Below, piece by piece: positions 52,684 through 61,669 of a stretch of DNA of 64,000 nt (the stretch's first letter is position 1; every line of letters starts with the position of its first letter). The stretch is from assembly GCF_934372025.1 (NCBI RefSeq), contig NZ_CAKROJ010000001.1, positions 1 through 64,000 of the forward strand, given 5' to 3'. The notes below the pieces were generated by a model. That model saw only the letters and a program-made list of their open reading frames with translations, made no database searches and had not been told where the DNA came from. This stretch comes from an uncultured Blautia sp. (lineage in GTDB: Bacteria > Bacillota > Clostridia > Lachnospirales > Lachnospiraceae). A program made the position numbers and the translations under genes.

Positions 52684-53696
52684 TACTGATACATGGCGTT
52701 CAGAAACATCGGCTTGATTGCAACAACCTCATCGTATTCTTCCTGAGAAACCTTCACCTTATTATTCAGTGCTTTAAGATCATCCTTGACAACTTCAAGT
52801 GCCTGTTTATTTTCCTCAGCCCGTCCCTGTTCGATCACTCTCTGCATCCTTCTGAGGACAATCGGATGAGCATATCTGGCAGGAACCGGAAAATCCGGAT
52901 AACCTTTAATATACTCTTCCATTTGCAGCCTTGCCTGTTCATCCATACTCATAATTGCTTTTCGATTATTACGGGCAGTGGGTAAAACACTAAAGCCTGC
53001 AAAAGTAAACACAGCTGCAATACCAAACAGGATGAAATATACTGCAAAATCATTATGTACAATAAATGAATAAATTCCAGCTGCAACTGCCACAAATCCA
53101 AGCGTAGTGATTGCCATCGCCACCCAGCGATAACTAGGACTTGTACATTGATAATTTCGCCGTCTTCCTGCAGCTCTGCTTAAGTTCTCGCTTAACTGCG
53201 GTTTCTGTTCCAGATACTCAACAGCTCTTTCAAGTTTCCTTACAGCTTTCTCGGTCTGAGGTGTCAATTCAGGTCTGGAACGCAGTTCCCGTTCCTTTTC
53301 CGTTTTCTGCTTTTCCAGCTTTGTTTCTGCTGCCTCGCTGAGCAGCCGTATCTGTGGCTGTTCAGCTGACAGCAGTTTGAGAAGCTCATCTACCTGATTT
53401 TCGTATTTGAAATTACATTGTTTCTGCTGTCCATCATCAAACTCCACAACCAGATAAGGAATACTTGCAAACACGCCTCTTCCGGAAAATCCGCCCTTAC
53501 TCATAGCCACGCGTTTAAAAACACGTCTGACTGCTGCAAAAGGAATATAGTAACACCTGTCTATATAAAAGCTATTCAGATAAATTGCTTTCTTTCCAAC
53601 CCCACAGGGTCCTATCTTTCGACAGGATTTTTTGTCTTCTTCAAGTTCCAGTGCAGGAAGATGCGCTGTACTAAGTGGATGTGGTTTAAAAATCAT
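52683..53696 (-). CDS. Membrane protein of unknown function with soluble N-terminal domain
   Basis: A 337-residue protein I do not recognise. Residues 1-110 look like a PH-like beta domain (YLNSFYIDRCYYIPFAAVRRVFKRVAMSKGG, SIPYLVVEFDDGQQKQCNF). Residues 115-175 form a charged coiled coil. Two transmembrane helices lie at about 192-235 (VAMAITTLGFVAVAAGIYSFIV, YFILFGIAAVFTFAG). Residues 240-337 are a helical cytoplasmic tail. ATG 53696 has GAGG nine bases upstream; a GTG five codons earlier is the alternative. It follows the second CstA gene by 26 bases and may be co-transcribed with it. Confidence 0.75.
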   Translation of the reverse strand: MIFKPHPLSTAHLPALELEEDKKSCRKIGPCGVGKKAIYLNSFYIDRCYYIPFAAVRRVFKRVAMSKGGFSGRGVFASIPYLVVEFDDGQQKQCNFKYENQVDELLKLLSAEQPQIRLLSEAAETKLEKQKTEKERELRSRPELTPQTEKAVRKLERAVEYLEQKPQLSENLSRAAGRRRNYQCTSPSYRWVAMAITTLGFVAVAAGIYSFIVHNDFAVYFILFGIAAVFTFAGFSVLPTARNNRKAIMSMDEQARLQMEEYIKGYPDFPVPARYAHPIVLRRMQRVIEQGRAEENKQALEVVKDDLKALNNKVKVSQEEYDEVVAIKPMFLNAMYQ

Positions 53697-53722
53697 AATA
53701 TCAAGCCTCACTTATAATAGTT

Positions 53723-55219
53723 TCAGGCAGCTGTACGTTTTTTTGCTGCACAAAGGAAAATAACAAGAAGTACAACTGCAAAAATAATACCAATCGGATA
53801 AGCTACGGCTGTGTTATAAACAACTGCGCCTTCTGCCGTTTTGGAATTGATAAGACCTCCGAGACATTCCGGTGCAAGAATGAAATATGTACTGGAAACA
53901 GCACTCATAAAGGTTGCCGGAACTGCCGTGATCCAGAAGTTTTTCTTTTCACTTACCAGATACATAGATGCTGCCCAGAGAACGATCATTGCAAGTGTCT
54001 GGTTAGTCCAGCTGAAATAACGCCAGATAACTGTATAATCAATTGCACCAACTGCATTACCAATACCAAGAACCGCACCAACACCAAGAACCGGAATACA
54101 AAGTTTCAGTCTGTTAGCATATCTTCCCTGATCAATATGGAACCAGTCTGACAGAGTAAGTCTTGCTGAACGGAAAGCCGTATCACCTGAGGTAATCGGA
54201 CATACAACAACACCGATCATTGCAAGTGCAATACCAATACCACCCATTGTCTTGGAACATACATCATAGATTGCTGCTGATTGGCCACCGGAAAGAACTT
54301 CTGCAAGACCTGTATTCAGTCCGCCTGTAACTTCATAAAGAGCACATCCGGCTGCTGCCCAGATCAGTGCTATGATACCCTCAGCAACCATTGCACCGTA
54401 AAATACAAAGTGTCCCTGCTTCTCACTCTTCATACAACGAGCCATCAATGGTGACTGTGTAGAATGGAAACCTGAGATTGCGCCACATGCTACAGTGATA
54501 AACATAAAGCTCCAGATTGGTGTTCCTGCCGGATGCATACTGTACATATGACTCCAGATTTCAGGAATTGTAAATTCTGGATTAGTATAGATTCCTATGA
54601 TAACACCTACTGCCATAATGATCAGGCAGAGACCAAATATCGGATAAATCTTACCGATAATTTTATCAATTGAAATAAAGGTTGCAATAAAATAATAAAT
54701 CAAAATAAGAATAAGCCAGAACAGTGTAGTGGTAAGAACACCTGACAGTCCTCCGTTCTTACACAGTGTAACGATAAGACCTGCAGGACCTACTGCAAAA
54801 ACAGTACCAACCATGATCAGGAGCACCACTGAAAATACTCGCATGATGTTCTGCATAACACCACCAAGATATTTACCTGTAAATTCTGCTACTGAGCTTC
54901 CGGAATTACGTTCGCTGATCATTCCGGAGAAGTAGTCATGAACACCGCCGGCAAAAATTGTACCAAACGTGATCCAGAGAAATACGATAGGTCCCCACAA
55001 TGCACCTTGCATAGCACCAAAAATAGGTCCCAGTCCTGCAATGTTAAGAAGCTGTACAAGGAACAGTTTCCACTGCGGCATTACTACATAGTCCACTCCG
55101 TCGTTAATGCTTACCGCCGGGGTTTCACGATCATCCGGTCCAAAAGTATTATCTACGACCTTACCATAGGTAAAGTAGCCGATAATCAAAAGAGCCAGAC
55201 ATAAAATAAAACTGATCAT
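53723..55219 (-). CDS. CstA-family transporter, second copy
   Basis: A 498-residue membrane transporter of the CstA family, with GPDDRETPAVSINDGVDYVVMP, LNIAGLGPIFGAMQGALWGP, HDYFSGMISERNSG and the second-half motif ACGAISGFHSTQSPLMARC. It is shorter than the CstA at 15442 and clearly divergent, so the two probably differ in substrate (peptide or pyruvate type). GGAGGG lies before the ATG. The leader lacks a T-box but has a GTATGGTA/TACCATAC hairpin about 60 bases upstream of the start. The unknown membrane gene at 52683 follows. Confidence 0.92.
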   Translation of the reverse strand: MISFILCLALLIIGYFTYGKVVDNTFGPDDRETPAVSINDGVDYVVMPQWKLFLVQLLNIAGLGPIFGAMQGALWGPIVFLWITFGTIFAGGVHDYFSGMISERNSGSSVAEFTGKYLGGVMQNIMRVFSVVLLIMVGTVFAVGPAGLIVTLCKNGGLSGVLTTTLFWLILILIYYFIATFISIDKIIGKIYPIFGLCLIIMAVGVIIGIYTNPEFTIPEIWSHMYSMHPAGTPIWSFMFITVACGAISGFHSTQSPLMARCMKSEKQGHFVFYGAMVAEGIIALIWAAAGCALYEVTGGLNTGLAEVLSGGQSAAIYDVCSKTMGGIGIALAMIGVVVCPITSGDTAFRSARLTLSDWFHIDQGRYANRLKLCIPVLGVGAVLGIGNAVGAIDYTVIWRYFSWTNQTLAMIVLWAASMYLVSEKKNFWITAVPATFMSAVSSTYFILAPECLGGLINSKTAEGAVVYNTAVAYPIGIIFAVVLLVIFLCAAKKRTAA

Positions 55220-55443
55220 TTAAATCCCTCCCTCTACTGCATTTCGCAGTTGTCATAATTTTGTCAAAGTATGGTAGATCAGCTTACCATACACTCTGCT
55301 TAGCAATTATTATTATAAAACTTTTCGTTTAAAAAACAATAGTTATTGTTAAATTTGTCTATTATTTTTTATAAATACTCAGGAATATTGTATACAATTC
55401 TGTTTGTCTATTATATAACACCATCGTTATTTTTTTATCATAT

Positions 55444-57195
55444 TTACGAGTTAATTTTACCGATTTCCTTCTGGATTAGTAAACCCGCTGCTCTGGCCAA
55501 CTGTCCAATCTCCTGTATTCTGGTATATTCTTTTCCATAAATTCTTTCTGCCTTCAATGCGGCTGCCTCCGTTCCCATAATTACAGCAGAAACGCAGATA
55601 CCCTTTCGTCGCAATATCCTCACTTCAGCTGCCGTATCATTGACAGCCGCCTCTTCTCCATAATCCTTTCCAAATAGAAACTGCTCTGAAGGCTGTATAC
55701 GAAAACTGTCATTCGGTTCCGCATCCGTCAGCAAAATAAGCAGATGTCGGTCCGTCGGTCCGCTATGTGATCTCAGGAGTTCATTCATTTCTCTCATAAC
55801 AAGTCCGTCTCGATTCCACCCGGTTGCAAAATATCGGAAAACGTCATCACTCTTTTTCTCCTCAAACACCTTCAGGATTCGAAGTACAGTATATCCTCGT
55901 ACACTGCAGAATTCCGAGACCCTGACTGGAATATGACATACCTGAAGACTTTCCGAAAGAATCACTCCCTGCGCAGCAATCATTTCCTGATATTGTAATC
56001 TTGATGCAGACGCATCCAGAAGAAGATCTACTGTAAACAGGGGCTTTTTCTCTTCATAATTTGCGTGAAAGACCCGATCATCCATGACATATTCTGTTCT
56101 CCACACTCTCGCAGGATCCAGACGACCTGATCTGCCGGGCAGTATATCCGGCTGCTGATGAACCATCATACAATTTCTTATCTGTGACGAAAGCTGTGTT
56201 ATCATACTCTGATGCAGTTTCTGATTTTTATAATAATATGTTCTGTTCCTTTCCATCTGCAGTTGTGCCTGATCTCTTAAATAACGATTTTCTGCTGAAA
56301 TTTTCTCTTTTGGAATATATTTTCCGTCTGTAAACCAGACGTGGCAGCCTGCATGATTTCCCTTGCAGAGTTCATTCTCGATCCTTGCCAGTTCCTGCTT
56401 TGAATACAATGACCTTCCAAAGCAGTTTTCTATATACGCATGATCTGTTTCTTCTTTTTTTAGGATCATGTGACTGCTGCTTTTATTCTGCATAATTCCG
56501 GTCTGACCGTTGTCAGCCTGTGAAGAACGCATTACCACAACCCGGTCTGTCTTTATCAGTTGAGCCGGCATGATCCGAGTCAGCAGCCTGGCCGCTGCAC
56601 CGGTAAAATGAAGCCTTAATGGTTTTCTAAGATGTCGCTTCCCATCAAACAAATGAAAAGTTTTGTAAATATTCAGCAGTCTCTCTACGATTTCTTTCTG
56701 CGGCACTTTATTTTCCGGAGTCAGAGCCAAAAACATTTTTTTCTCAAACGGTGTCATCATTGGAGGTTTTCTTCCTGATATCCTGCTCCATCTGGCAGAC
56801 TGCAGTGTATATACCAACTGATTTTTGCTCATCCATTCCTGACGCGAGAGTTTATATTCTCCTGCAAAAAAAGTTTCTGCATAATCCTTCCGCAATCCTG
56901 TCAGTGCCGGTCTCATCGGACTCTCAAGCTTATAAACCATCTGCTCAATGTAAAGCCAGGCCAGATCATCCAGCATCTGCTGCCGGCTATCTCCCTGCCA
57001 CTGCATAAAAAGTTCTGTAAGTGTTTTTTCGCCATAATATTTATATGCCAATCCTATGACCAGATTCATATAAAAATCCGGCCGGTTTTCCTGACTGTGT
57101 ATTGCCAAAAACATTGGCTCAAAATCATAATGAGCAGCAGCTCCCCAAATCTGGTTGGCTGCCCGCCTCTGTACTTCTGTATAAGATCCAGTCAT
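55444..57195 (-). CDS. VWA-domain protein paired with MoxR ATPase (NorD/CoxE-like)
   Basis: A 583-residue cytoplasmic protein. The C-terminal von Willebrand A domain begins near residue 390 with the MIDAS motif LLLDASASRL (D-x-S-x-S). It continues with FATGWNRDGLVMREM and a further metal contact in LLILLTDAEPND. The N-terminal 350 residues are helical and contain no known motif. The start overlaps the MoxR-type ATPase stop by four bases. Such pairs (NorQ/NorD, CbbQ/CbbO, CoxD/CoxE) insert metals or remodel enzymes. No nor, cbb or cox gene is present, so the client is unknown. Confidence 0.87.
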   Translation of the reverse strand: MTGSYTEVQRRAANQIWGAAAHYDFEPMFLAIHSQENRPDFYMNLVIGLAYKYYGEKTLTELFMQWQGDSRQQMLDDLAWLYIEQMVYKLESPMRPALTGLRKDYAETFFAGEYKLSRQEWMSKNQLVYTLQSARWSRISGRKPPMMTPFEKKMFLALTPENKVPQKEIVERLLNIYKTFHLFDGKRHLRKPLRLHFTGAAARLLTRIMPAQLIKTDRVVVMRSSQADNGQTGIMQNKSSSHMILKKEETDHAYIENCFGRSLYSKQELARIENELCKGNHAGCHVWFTDGKYIPKEKISAENRYLRDQAQLQMERNRTYYYKNQKLHQSMITQLSSQIRNCMMVHQQPDILPGRSGRLDPARVWRTEYVMDDRVFHANYEEKKPLFTVDLLLDASASRLQYQEMIAAQGVILSESLQVCHIPVRVSEFCSVRGYTVLRILKVFEEKKSDDVFRYFATGWNRDGLVMREMNELLRSHSGPTDRHLLILLTDAEPNDSFRIQPSEQFLFGKDYGEEAAVNDTAAEVRILRRKGICVSAVIMGTEAAALKAERIYGKEYTRIQEIGQLARAAGLLIQKEIGKINS

Positions 57196-58115
57196 CCATC
57201 AAACACCTCCGATGCTTTGAGTTTCATGGGAATTCTGGCATTCATCACATCACTGAGCAGCGACTGCTCATAGCTGTCAAATATTTTATTCGTCACGCCA
57301 AGATCAAGAGCATCTCTGACTGGAATTCCTCTGTACATCAGGCTGATCGCATCCAGCAGTCCACGAAGGTCCATTGCCTTGGATGTCAGTTCTCCACTTT
57401 CACATTTTTTCTGTATATCCATAAAAAGTAATCCAAACTGCTTATTATATTTGGAAGAAAGATCTGGAAACTGTTCTCTTAACAGTCTCTGCAGATCTTC
57501 CAGTGTAAGTGCCGGCATGCGGATCACTACAAATCTTGAAGCAAGTGCCTCATTCAATTCCCGTGTTCCTGCATAGTTATAGTTCATCGTTGCAATAAAC
57601 CGAGTATCGTCTGCCAGAGTTATTCTTTCATATCCAGGAACATCTATGACCCGTCTGAAATCCAGTGCAGAATGCAAAACTGCAAGAGCTTCATTTCTTG
57701 CCATATTGATCTCATCCAGGATTCCAAAACCGCCACTGCTCGCACAGCTGTATATCGGACCTGGTCTGAACTCAACCTTCCCGTTTCTGAAAGTATCTGT
57801 ACCGATAAGCGAAGATGCATCCATATTGACATGAAATGAAATGTCCCAGGCAGGGCGGCCGAAAACTGCAGCAAGATTTTCTGCAAGCACATTTTTTCCT
57901 GTAGCTTTTTCACCTGCAAGCAATAGATTTTTCCCACACAAAAGTGCTGCCATGGCTTCCTCCCACACTTTTTTGCCATAATAATAAAAATGAGGCACAG
58001 GAATCCTTCCTTTCAGCTCCTCCTTCACTGGGTAAGCCGCAGAAAACTCCTGTACCTCCTGAATCAGTTCCTGACTGATTCCTTCCTCTCTCAAAAATTC
58101 CGTTATTTTTTTCAT
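57192..58115 (-). CDS. MoxR-family AAA+ ATPase (NorQ/CbbQ-like)
   Basis: A 307-residue AAA+ chaperone ATPase. Walker A is GEKATGKN (residues 68-75), Walker B is GGFGILDEINMAR, sensor 1 is FIATMNYNYAGT, and the arginine finger region is NEALASRFVVIRMP. The variant Walker A (Gly-Lys-Asn) is unusual, since Ser or Thr normally follows the Lys, but the fold is otherwise intact. GAGGCG precedes the ATG. It acts with the VWA partner encoded immediately downstream. The two probably form a metal-insertion or activation complex for an unidentified target. Confidence 0.9.
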   Translation of the reverse strand: MKKITEFLREEGISQELIQEVQEFSAAYPVKEELKGRIPVPHFYYYGKKVWEEAMAALLCGKNLLLAGEKATGKNVLAENLAAVFGRPAWDISFHVNMDASSLIGTDTFRNGKVEFRPGPIYSCASSGGFGILDEINMARNEALAVLHSALDFRRVIDVPGYERITLADDTRFIATMNYNYAGTRELNEALASRFVVIRMPALTLEDLQRLLREQFPDLSSKYNKQFGLLFMDIQKKCESGELTSKAMDLRGLLDAISLMYRGIPVRDALDLGVTNKIFDSYEQSLLSDVMNARIPMKLKASEVFDG

Positions 58116-58140
58116 CTTTGACGCCTCACATTCATATCGA

Positions 58141-58189
58141 AAAAAAATGCTGAAATGTCAATCCACATAAGCGGTCATGACATTTCAGC
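58141..58189 (-). terminator. Terminator after the NUDIX gene
   Basis: On the minus strand GCTGAAATGTCA (58189-58178) pairs with TGACATTTCAGC (58160-58149), followed by a T run from 58147. Confidence 0.8.
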
Positions 58190-58198
58190 TTATATTAG

Positions 58199-58247
58199 GT
58201 TACTGTTCACTCCGTTCACAGCAACTTGGTCAAAATCCATTCCAAAT
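58199..58247. repeat. REP-like element copy abutting the NUDIX stop codon
   Basis: It begins GTTACTGTTCACTCCGTTCA and ends CATTCCAAAT, matching 47116-47164 with three mismatches. It reaches the first base of the stop codon. Confidence 0.8.
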
Positions 58248-58852
58248 TAGTTCAAAAATTCAAATGGATCTTCATCCTTCAAAAAATGCATCAACATATA
58301 GGCACACATAATTGCCACACGTTCTTCTTTGAGGATTCGTTTTACTTCGGCACGGTCAGCGAGTACAATTTCAATCTCCTCACTGTCTTCCTGTGCTGCC
58401 TTACTGATCTCACCGCTGGCATATCCATATACAGTTGCACAGGATTCATCCGTCATACCTACTGTTGTAAAATATGGCTTTTCAAATGCCGGATCTACTT
58501 TCAAAGGTTCCAGTTTAAGACCTGTTTCTTCATACATCTCACGAACTGCACCTTCATGGAAATCCTCACCCGGTTCAACCAGACCTGCCGGGAATTCATA
58601 AATATAGTCACCCAATGTGTAGCGATACTGGCGTACCAGAACAACCTTGTCCTTCTTTTCTCCATAGATACTGTAAATGATCACGCCATCTGGATCATTA
58701 CGACCGGTCTTCAGCTTTAGTGCCGGAACATCCTTGGCTCTGGATGCCACATAATAAGACACCGGAGTATTGTGAACGCTTGTGGCATCCACATGATACA
58801 GATTGACAAAACGATTGTCTGTCATTTTTTCTACATTATGAATTTTTCCCAT
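58247..58852 (-). CDS. NUDIX hydrolase, ADP-ribose pyrophosphatase-like
   Basis: A 201-residue enzyme that hydrolyses nucleoside diphosphates linked to another moiety, typically ADP-ribose. The Nudix box is GLVEPGEDFHEGAVREMYEETGL, with all canonical Glu and Arg residues. The upstream YEFP and KDKVVLVRQYRYTLGDY segments match the ADPRase branch. GAGGAAACCC precedes the ATG. It lies 41 bases downstream of ribU on the same strand, so the two may be co-transcribed under the FMN riboswitch, although a link of this enzyme to flavin metabolism is not clear. Confidence 0.92.
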   Translation of the reverse strand: MGKIHNVEKMTDNRFVNLYHVDATSVHNTPVSYYVASRAKDVPALKLKTGRNDPDGVIIYSIYGEKKDKVVLVRQYRYTLGDYIYEFPAGLVEPGEDFHEGAVREMYEETGLKLEPLKVDPAFEKPYFTTVGMTDESCATVYGYASGEISKAAQEDSEEIEIVLADRAEVKRILKEERVAIMCAYMLMHFLKDEDPFEFLN

Positions 58853-58893
58853 GGGTTTCCTCTTTTCTGCACGATCTGTCTGATATGCTTAAA

Positions 58894-59529
58894 TCAGTCT
58901 CCCTTAAGGATAACACGAATTCTTTTATAAATAAAGAATACGATTACAGAAATCAGAATATATTTAAATAAGTTAAATGGAACAATGATCAGTGCCACAA
59001 AACCAAGAAGGCTGTTTACAGAAGGATGTACGGCTGATCCCATTTCGATAAATGCTTCGATCGGCATACCAAATGCTTTACCATATGCCGGAAGCAGTAC
59101 AAATGCATTCATCAGGCAGGCTGCTAACGTTGTCAGTACAGTACCTGCTGCCATTCCCATAACGGCATGTTTACGACTCTTGTTATGATGCAGTCTGTAG
59201 ATGATTCCTGCCGGTACAACGAATGTACATCCAAAAAGGAAGTTTGCAAAATCACCAACACCTGCTGTCATAGTTCCCATTGTTACAAGATGCACCAGAA
59301 CTTTTACTACTTCGATCAGGATACCTGCGATCGGTCCCATTGCAAAAGTTCCTACCAGTACCGGAATCTCTGAGAAATCCAGCTGATAGAAGGATGGTGC
59401 CAGGAATGGGAGCGGGAATTCAAAATTCATTAATATTCCGGCGAGGGCTCCAAGCATTGCGATCTGTGTGATCGTTCTGGTACGGCTCCTCTCCATTACA
59501 TTTCCACTTTTTAATACCTGTTCACTCAT
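58894..59529 (-). CDS. ribU: Riboflavin ECF-transporter substrate-binding component RibU
   Basis: A 211-residue, six-helix membrane S-component that binds riboflavin and works with the shared EcfAA'T module, which is encoded elsewhere. ITQIAMLGALAGILMNFEFPLPFLAPSFYQLDFSEIP and the MGPIAGILIEVVKVLVHL helix match RibU. GTMTAGVGDFANFLFG holds the ligand side. AAAAGGAG precedes the ATG. The FMN riboswitch upstream strongly supports the vitamin assignment: FMN should shut transcription through the adjacent terminator. Confidence 0.95.
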   Translation of the reverse strand: MSEQVLKSGNVMERSRTRTITQIAMLGALAGILMNFEFPLPFLAPSFYQLDFSEIPVLVGTFAMGPIAGILIEVVKVLVHLVTMGTMTAGVGDFANFLFGCTFVVPAGIIYRLHHNKSRKHAVMGMAAGTVLTTLAACLMNAFVLLPAYGKAFGMPIEAFIEMGSAVHPSVNSLLGFVALIIVPFNLFKYILISVIVFFIYKRIRVILKGD

Positions 59530-59677
59530 ACTTGTCTCTCCTTTTTTGAATTATTCTTTTTTTGCAACTCTTCAGTCCCCTCCGGGATACTATCTTCTGA
59601 ATAGTTAGCTTTTTCTAAAAGAAAATTCTACGCTATGCTGCAGATAAGTTTAGTGGGTGGATTAGTTTCTGCGGCAT

Positions 59678-59706
59678 AAAAAAATCCCGGAAATAATCTT
59701 CCCGGG
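59678..59706 (-). terminator. FMN-riboswitch terminator
   Basis: On the minus strand CCCGG (59706-59702) pairs with CCGGG (59690-59686), followed by a T run (59684-59678). It lies 29 bases after the aptamer. Confidence 0.85.
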
Positions 59707-59734
59707 GTACTGAGCACGTATGAATTATTCGTGT

Positions 59735-59873
59735 TCTTCTCTCATCCAGACTTTACTGTCGGTTCCGGAATTCTGACTTGTGTCAGTCACCGGATCAGCC
59801 GCCTTACGCGGGTCGCGGACTTTACCGCCGGTAGGGAATTCCAACTGCGTCGGTCACCCTGCCCCGAAGAATT
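59735..59873 (-). ncRNA. FMN riboswitch (RFN element)
   Basis: On the minus strand the conserved segments appear in order: TTCTTCGGGGCAGGGTGA, ATTCCCTACCGGCGGTAAAG, GTCCGCGA, TGATCCGGTG, ATTCCGGAACCGACAGT and AAAGTCTGGATGAGAGAAGA. It controls ribU by transcription termination. Confidence 0.97.
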
Positions 59874-60017
59874 TTCTTTTATCTATCCGTATTATATAAC
59901 TAACTTTATAAGAATGCAATATAAATTTTAGAAAAAAGGATATGCTTAAAGTATTTTCTATATATTAAAGATAACGGATATTGAAGTTTATTTGGTGATA
60001 TTACGGGATGGGATTTG

Positions 60018-60180
60018 TATGTGCGGGACATTAAATAATGCTGCGTTTTCTACTCCGTGCATGCGCTTATTTGCCGCCAGTCGCCCAAACTCGGCTGCGC
60101 CTCAGACAGTGAGCTTGGTGGCGGCAGCTTGCCTGCACGTCATAACGAAAGCCTCGCAGACATTTAATGTCCCGCACATA
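60018..60180. repeat. 163-bp long imperfect hairpin element
   Basis: Perfect 19-bp outer arms: TATGTGCGGGACATTAAAT (60018-60036) and its inverse (60162-60180). Inner pairing continues with CTGCG/CGCAG, GTGCA/TGCAC and TGCCGCCA/TGGCGGCA. The GC content is well above the AT-rich flanks. The 1.1-kb region 59530-60676 has no convincing gene; besides this it holds the FMN leader and the two palindromes below. Confidence 0.8.
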
Positions 60181-60285
60181 GAAACTCCCTCCCTGAATAT
60201 CAAAAACAAGACTTTCATTTTATACAACTATAATATACAGAATTTTCTGCATTGCATATCCCTCCTCTTTTCCAATTTTATATTG

Positions 60286-60353
60286 CCATGGGTGCCCCAC
60301 AGGCTCGCGCTCCGCGCTAACATCTGGCCACTGGCGCCAGTGGCGTCAGCCAC
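60286..60353. repeat. GC-rich block with 16-bp palindrome
   Basis: CCACTGGCGCCAGTGG at 60328-60343 is a perfect palindrome within a GC-rich stretch (also GCTCGCGCTCCGCGC) that contrasts with its flanks. Nature unknown. Confidence 0.5.
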
Positions 60354-60489
60354 TACCTAAAATAAAGTACGGTGAGAGTGAGGATAGAATTGAAAATGCC
60401 AGCTGGAAAGGACTCCGGTGATTATCAACTGAATCTGGTTCGCCTGAGAAAATTCGTCCAAGTATCGGAATGTACAGGTTTTTGCGTTG

Positions 60490-60545
60490 ATACAGAAAAT
60501 GCTGCTGTCTGAGCATCTTTGATGCGAGTTCAGCATTTTCTGTAT
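60490..60545. repeat. 56-bp hairpin with nested stem
   Basis: ATACAGAAAATGCTG (60490-60504) and CAGCATTTTCTGTAT (60531-60545) are perfect inverses. The loop holds a second stem, GCATC/GATGC. No long T run follows on either strand. Confidence 0.6.
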
Positions 60546-60676
60546 TGTTCTTAGCAAAGTTCTGTACTTCCTGATACTTTAGAATTTTTGAATTGAACTA
60601 AGTTCAGATGATAAATCACGGAGGCCCTCACCAACTGGCTTTTTATTCACATCCCGCACTCACCGGGAATCCTTTA

Positions 60677-61657
60677 TTATCTCTCCTCACGGAAATACGG
60701 TAATCCAAGTCCCGCCGGTGGCTGGTGCTCCTTCTTCTTTCGAAAACTTGTAAACACCAGTACAATAATCGTTACCACATACGGCAGTGCCTTAAACACC
60801 TCCTGCATGCTTCGTCCCAGTCCCGGGATATAAAGATACAGGATATAAAGAGCTCCAAAAAGGAATGCTCCCCAGATTGCATTCAATGGTTTCCACAATG
60901 CAAAGATTACAAGCGCAACAGCAAGCCATCCACGGTCACCAAAACCATTGTCTGTCCAGGTTCCGCCAGAGTACTCCATTACAAAATAAAGTCCGCCAAG
61001 TCCTGCAAGTCCTGCTCCGATACAGGTAGAAAGATATTTATATTTGATAACATTAATACCTGCAGCATCTGCAGTTCCCGGATTCTCACCGATCGCACGA
61101 AGATTTAATCCGGCTCTTGTTTTAAACAGGAACACAGACATTACCACTGCTACGATAATGCAGAGATATGTCATAAATCCATAGTTAAAAATCACAGGTC
61201 CAATCACCGGAATCTTAGAAAGTCCCGGAATCTTGGCTGTATAAGCACCACCTGTTACTTTTACAGAAATCTGTCCGACACCACCAGCAAGTTTGGAAAT
61301 AGATCCACCAAAGAAGTTTCCAAAACCTGTTCCGAAAATAGTAAGTGCAAGACCTGTTACGTTCTGGTTAACACGAAGTGTGATCGTCAGAATACTGTAG
61401 ATCAGTCCACCAATCATTGCACAGGCAAACGCGCAGGCAAATGATATCAGAACACCTAAAAATGCGTTCGGATTCGGGTTATCTTTTTCATAAAGAAAGG
61501 CTCCCATCAATCCGGCAATACCGCCCATATACATAATTCCCGGAATACCCAGATTCAGGTTACCGGATTTCTCAGTCAGGATCTCTCCAAGCGCACCATA
61601 CAGAATACAGATGCCCTGGACAATTGCTTTTTGAATAAAAATTATCAGTACACTCAT
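60677..61657 (-). CDS. Nucleoside-type ABC transporter permease (NupQ/YufQ-like)
   Basis: A 326-residue membrane permease of the BPD_transp_2 family. LYGALGEILTEKSGNLNLGIPGIMYMGG is the family hallmark, and RAIGENPGTADAAGINVIKYKYLSTCIGAGLAGLGG is the coupling region. It pairs with the permease encoded 12 bases upstream and the ATPase before that. Such systems, with a BMP-type lipoprotein encoded outside the window, import nucleosides or purines in Firmicutes. It is the last gene of the operon within view; no clean terminator is seen after the stop. Confidence 0.92.
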   Translation of the reverse strand: MSVLIIFIQKAIVQGICILYGALGEILTEKSGNLNLGIPGIMYMGGIAGLMGAFLYEKDNPNPNAFLGVLISFACAFACAMIGGLIYSILTITLRVNQNVTGLALTIFGTGFGNFFGGSISKLAGGVGQISVKVTGGAYTAKIPGLSKIPVIGPVIFNYGFMTYLCIIVAVVMSVFLFKTRAGLNLRAIGENPGTADAAGINVIKYKYLSTCIGAGLAGLGGLYFVMEYSGGTWTDNGFGDRGWLAVALVIFALWKPLNAIWGAFLFGALYILYLYIPGLGRSMQEVFKALPYVVTIIVLVFTSFRKKKEHQPPAGLGLPYFREER

Positions 61658-61669
61658 TGCATCTACCTC

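Noticed and set aside
60357..60557. 66-codon open frame in the gap before the ABC permease
   Set aside because: It overlaps the 56-bp hairpin, has no ribosome site and has a non-descript translation.
60677..60740. Terminator after the last ABC permease gene
   Set aside because: Only a weak CCCG/CGGG stem is present and no T run follows on the minus strand.
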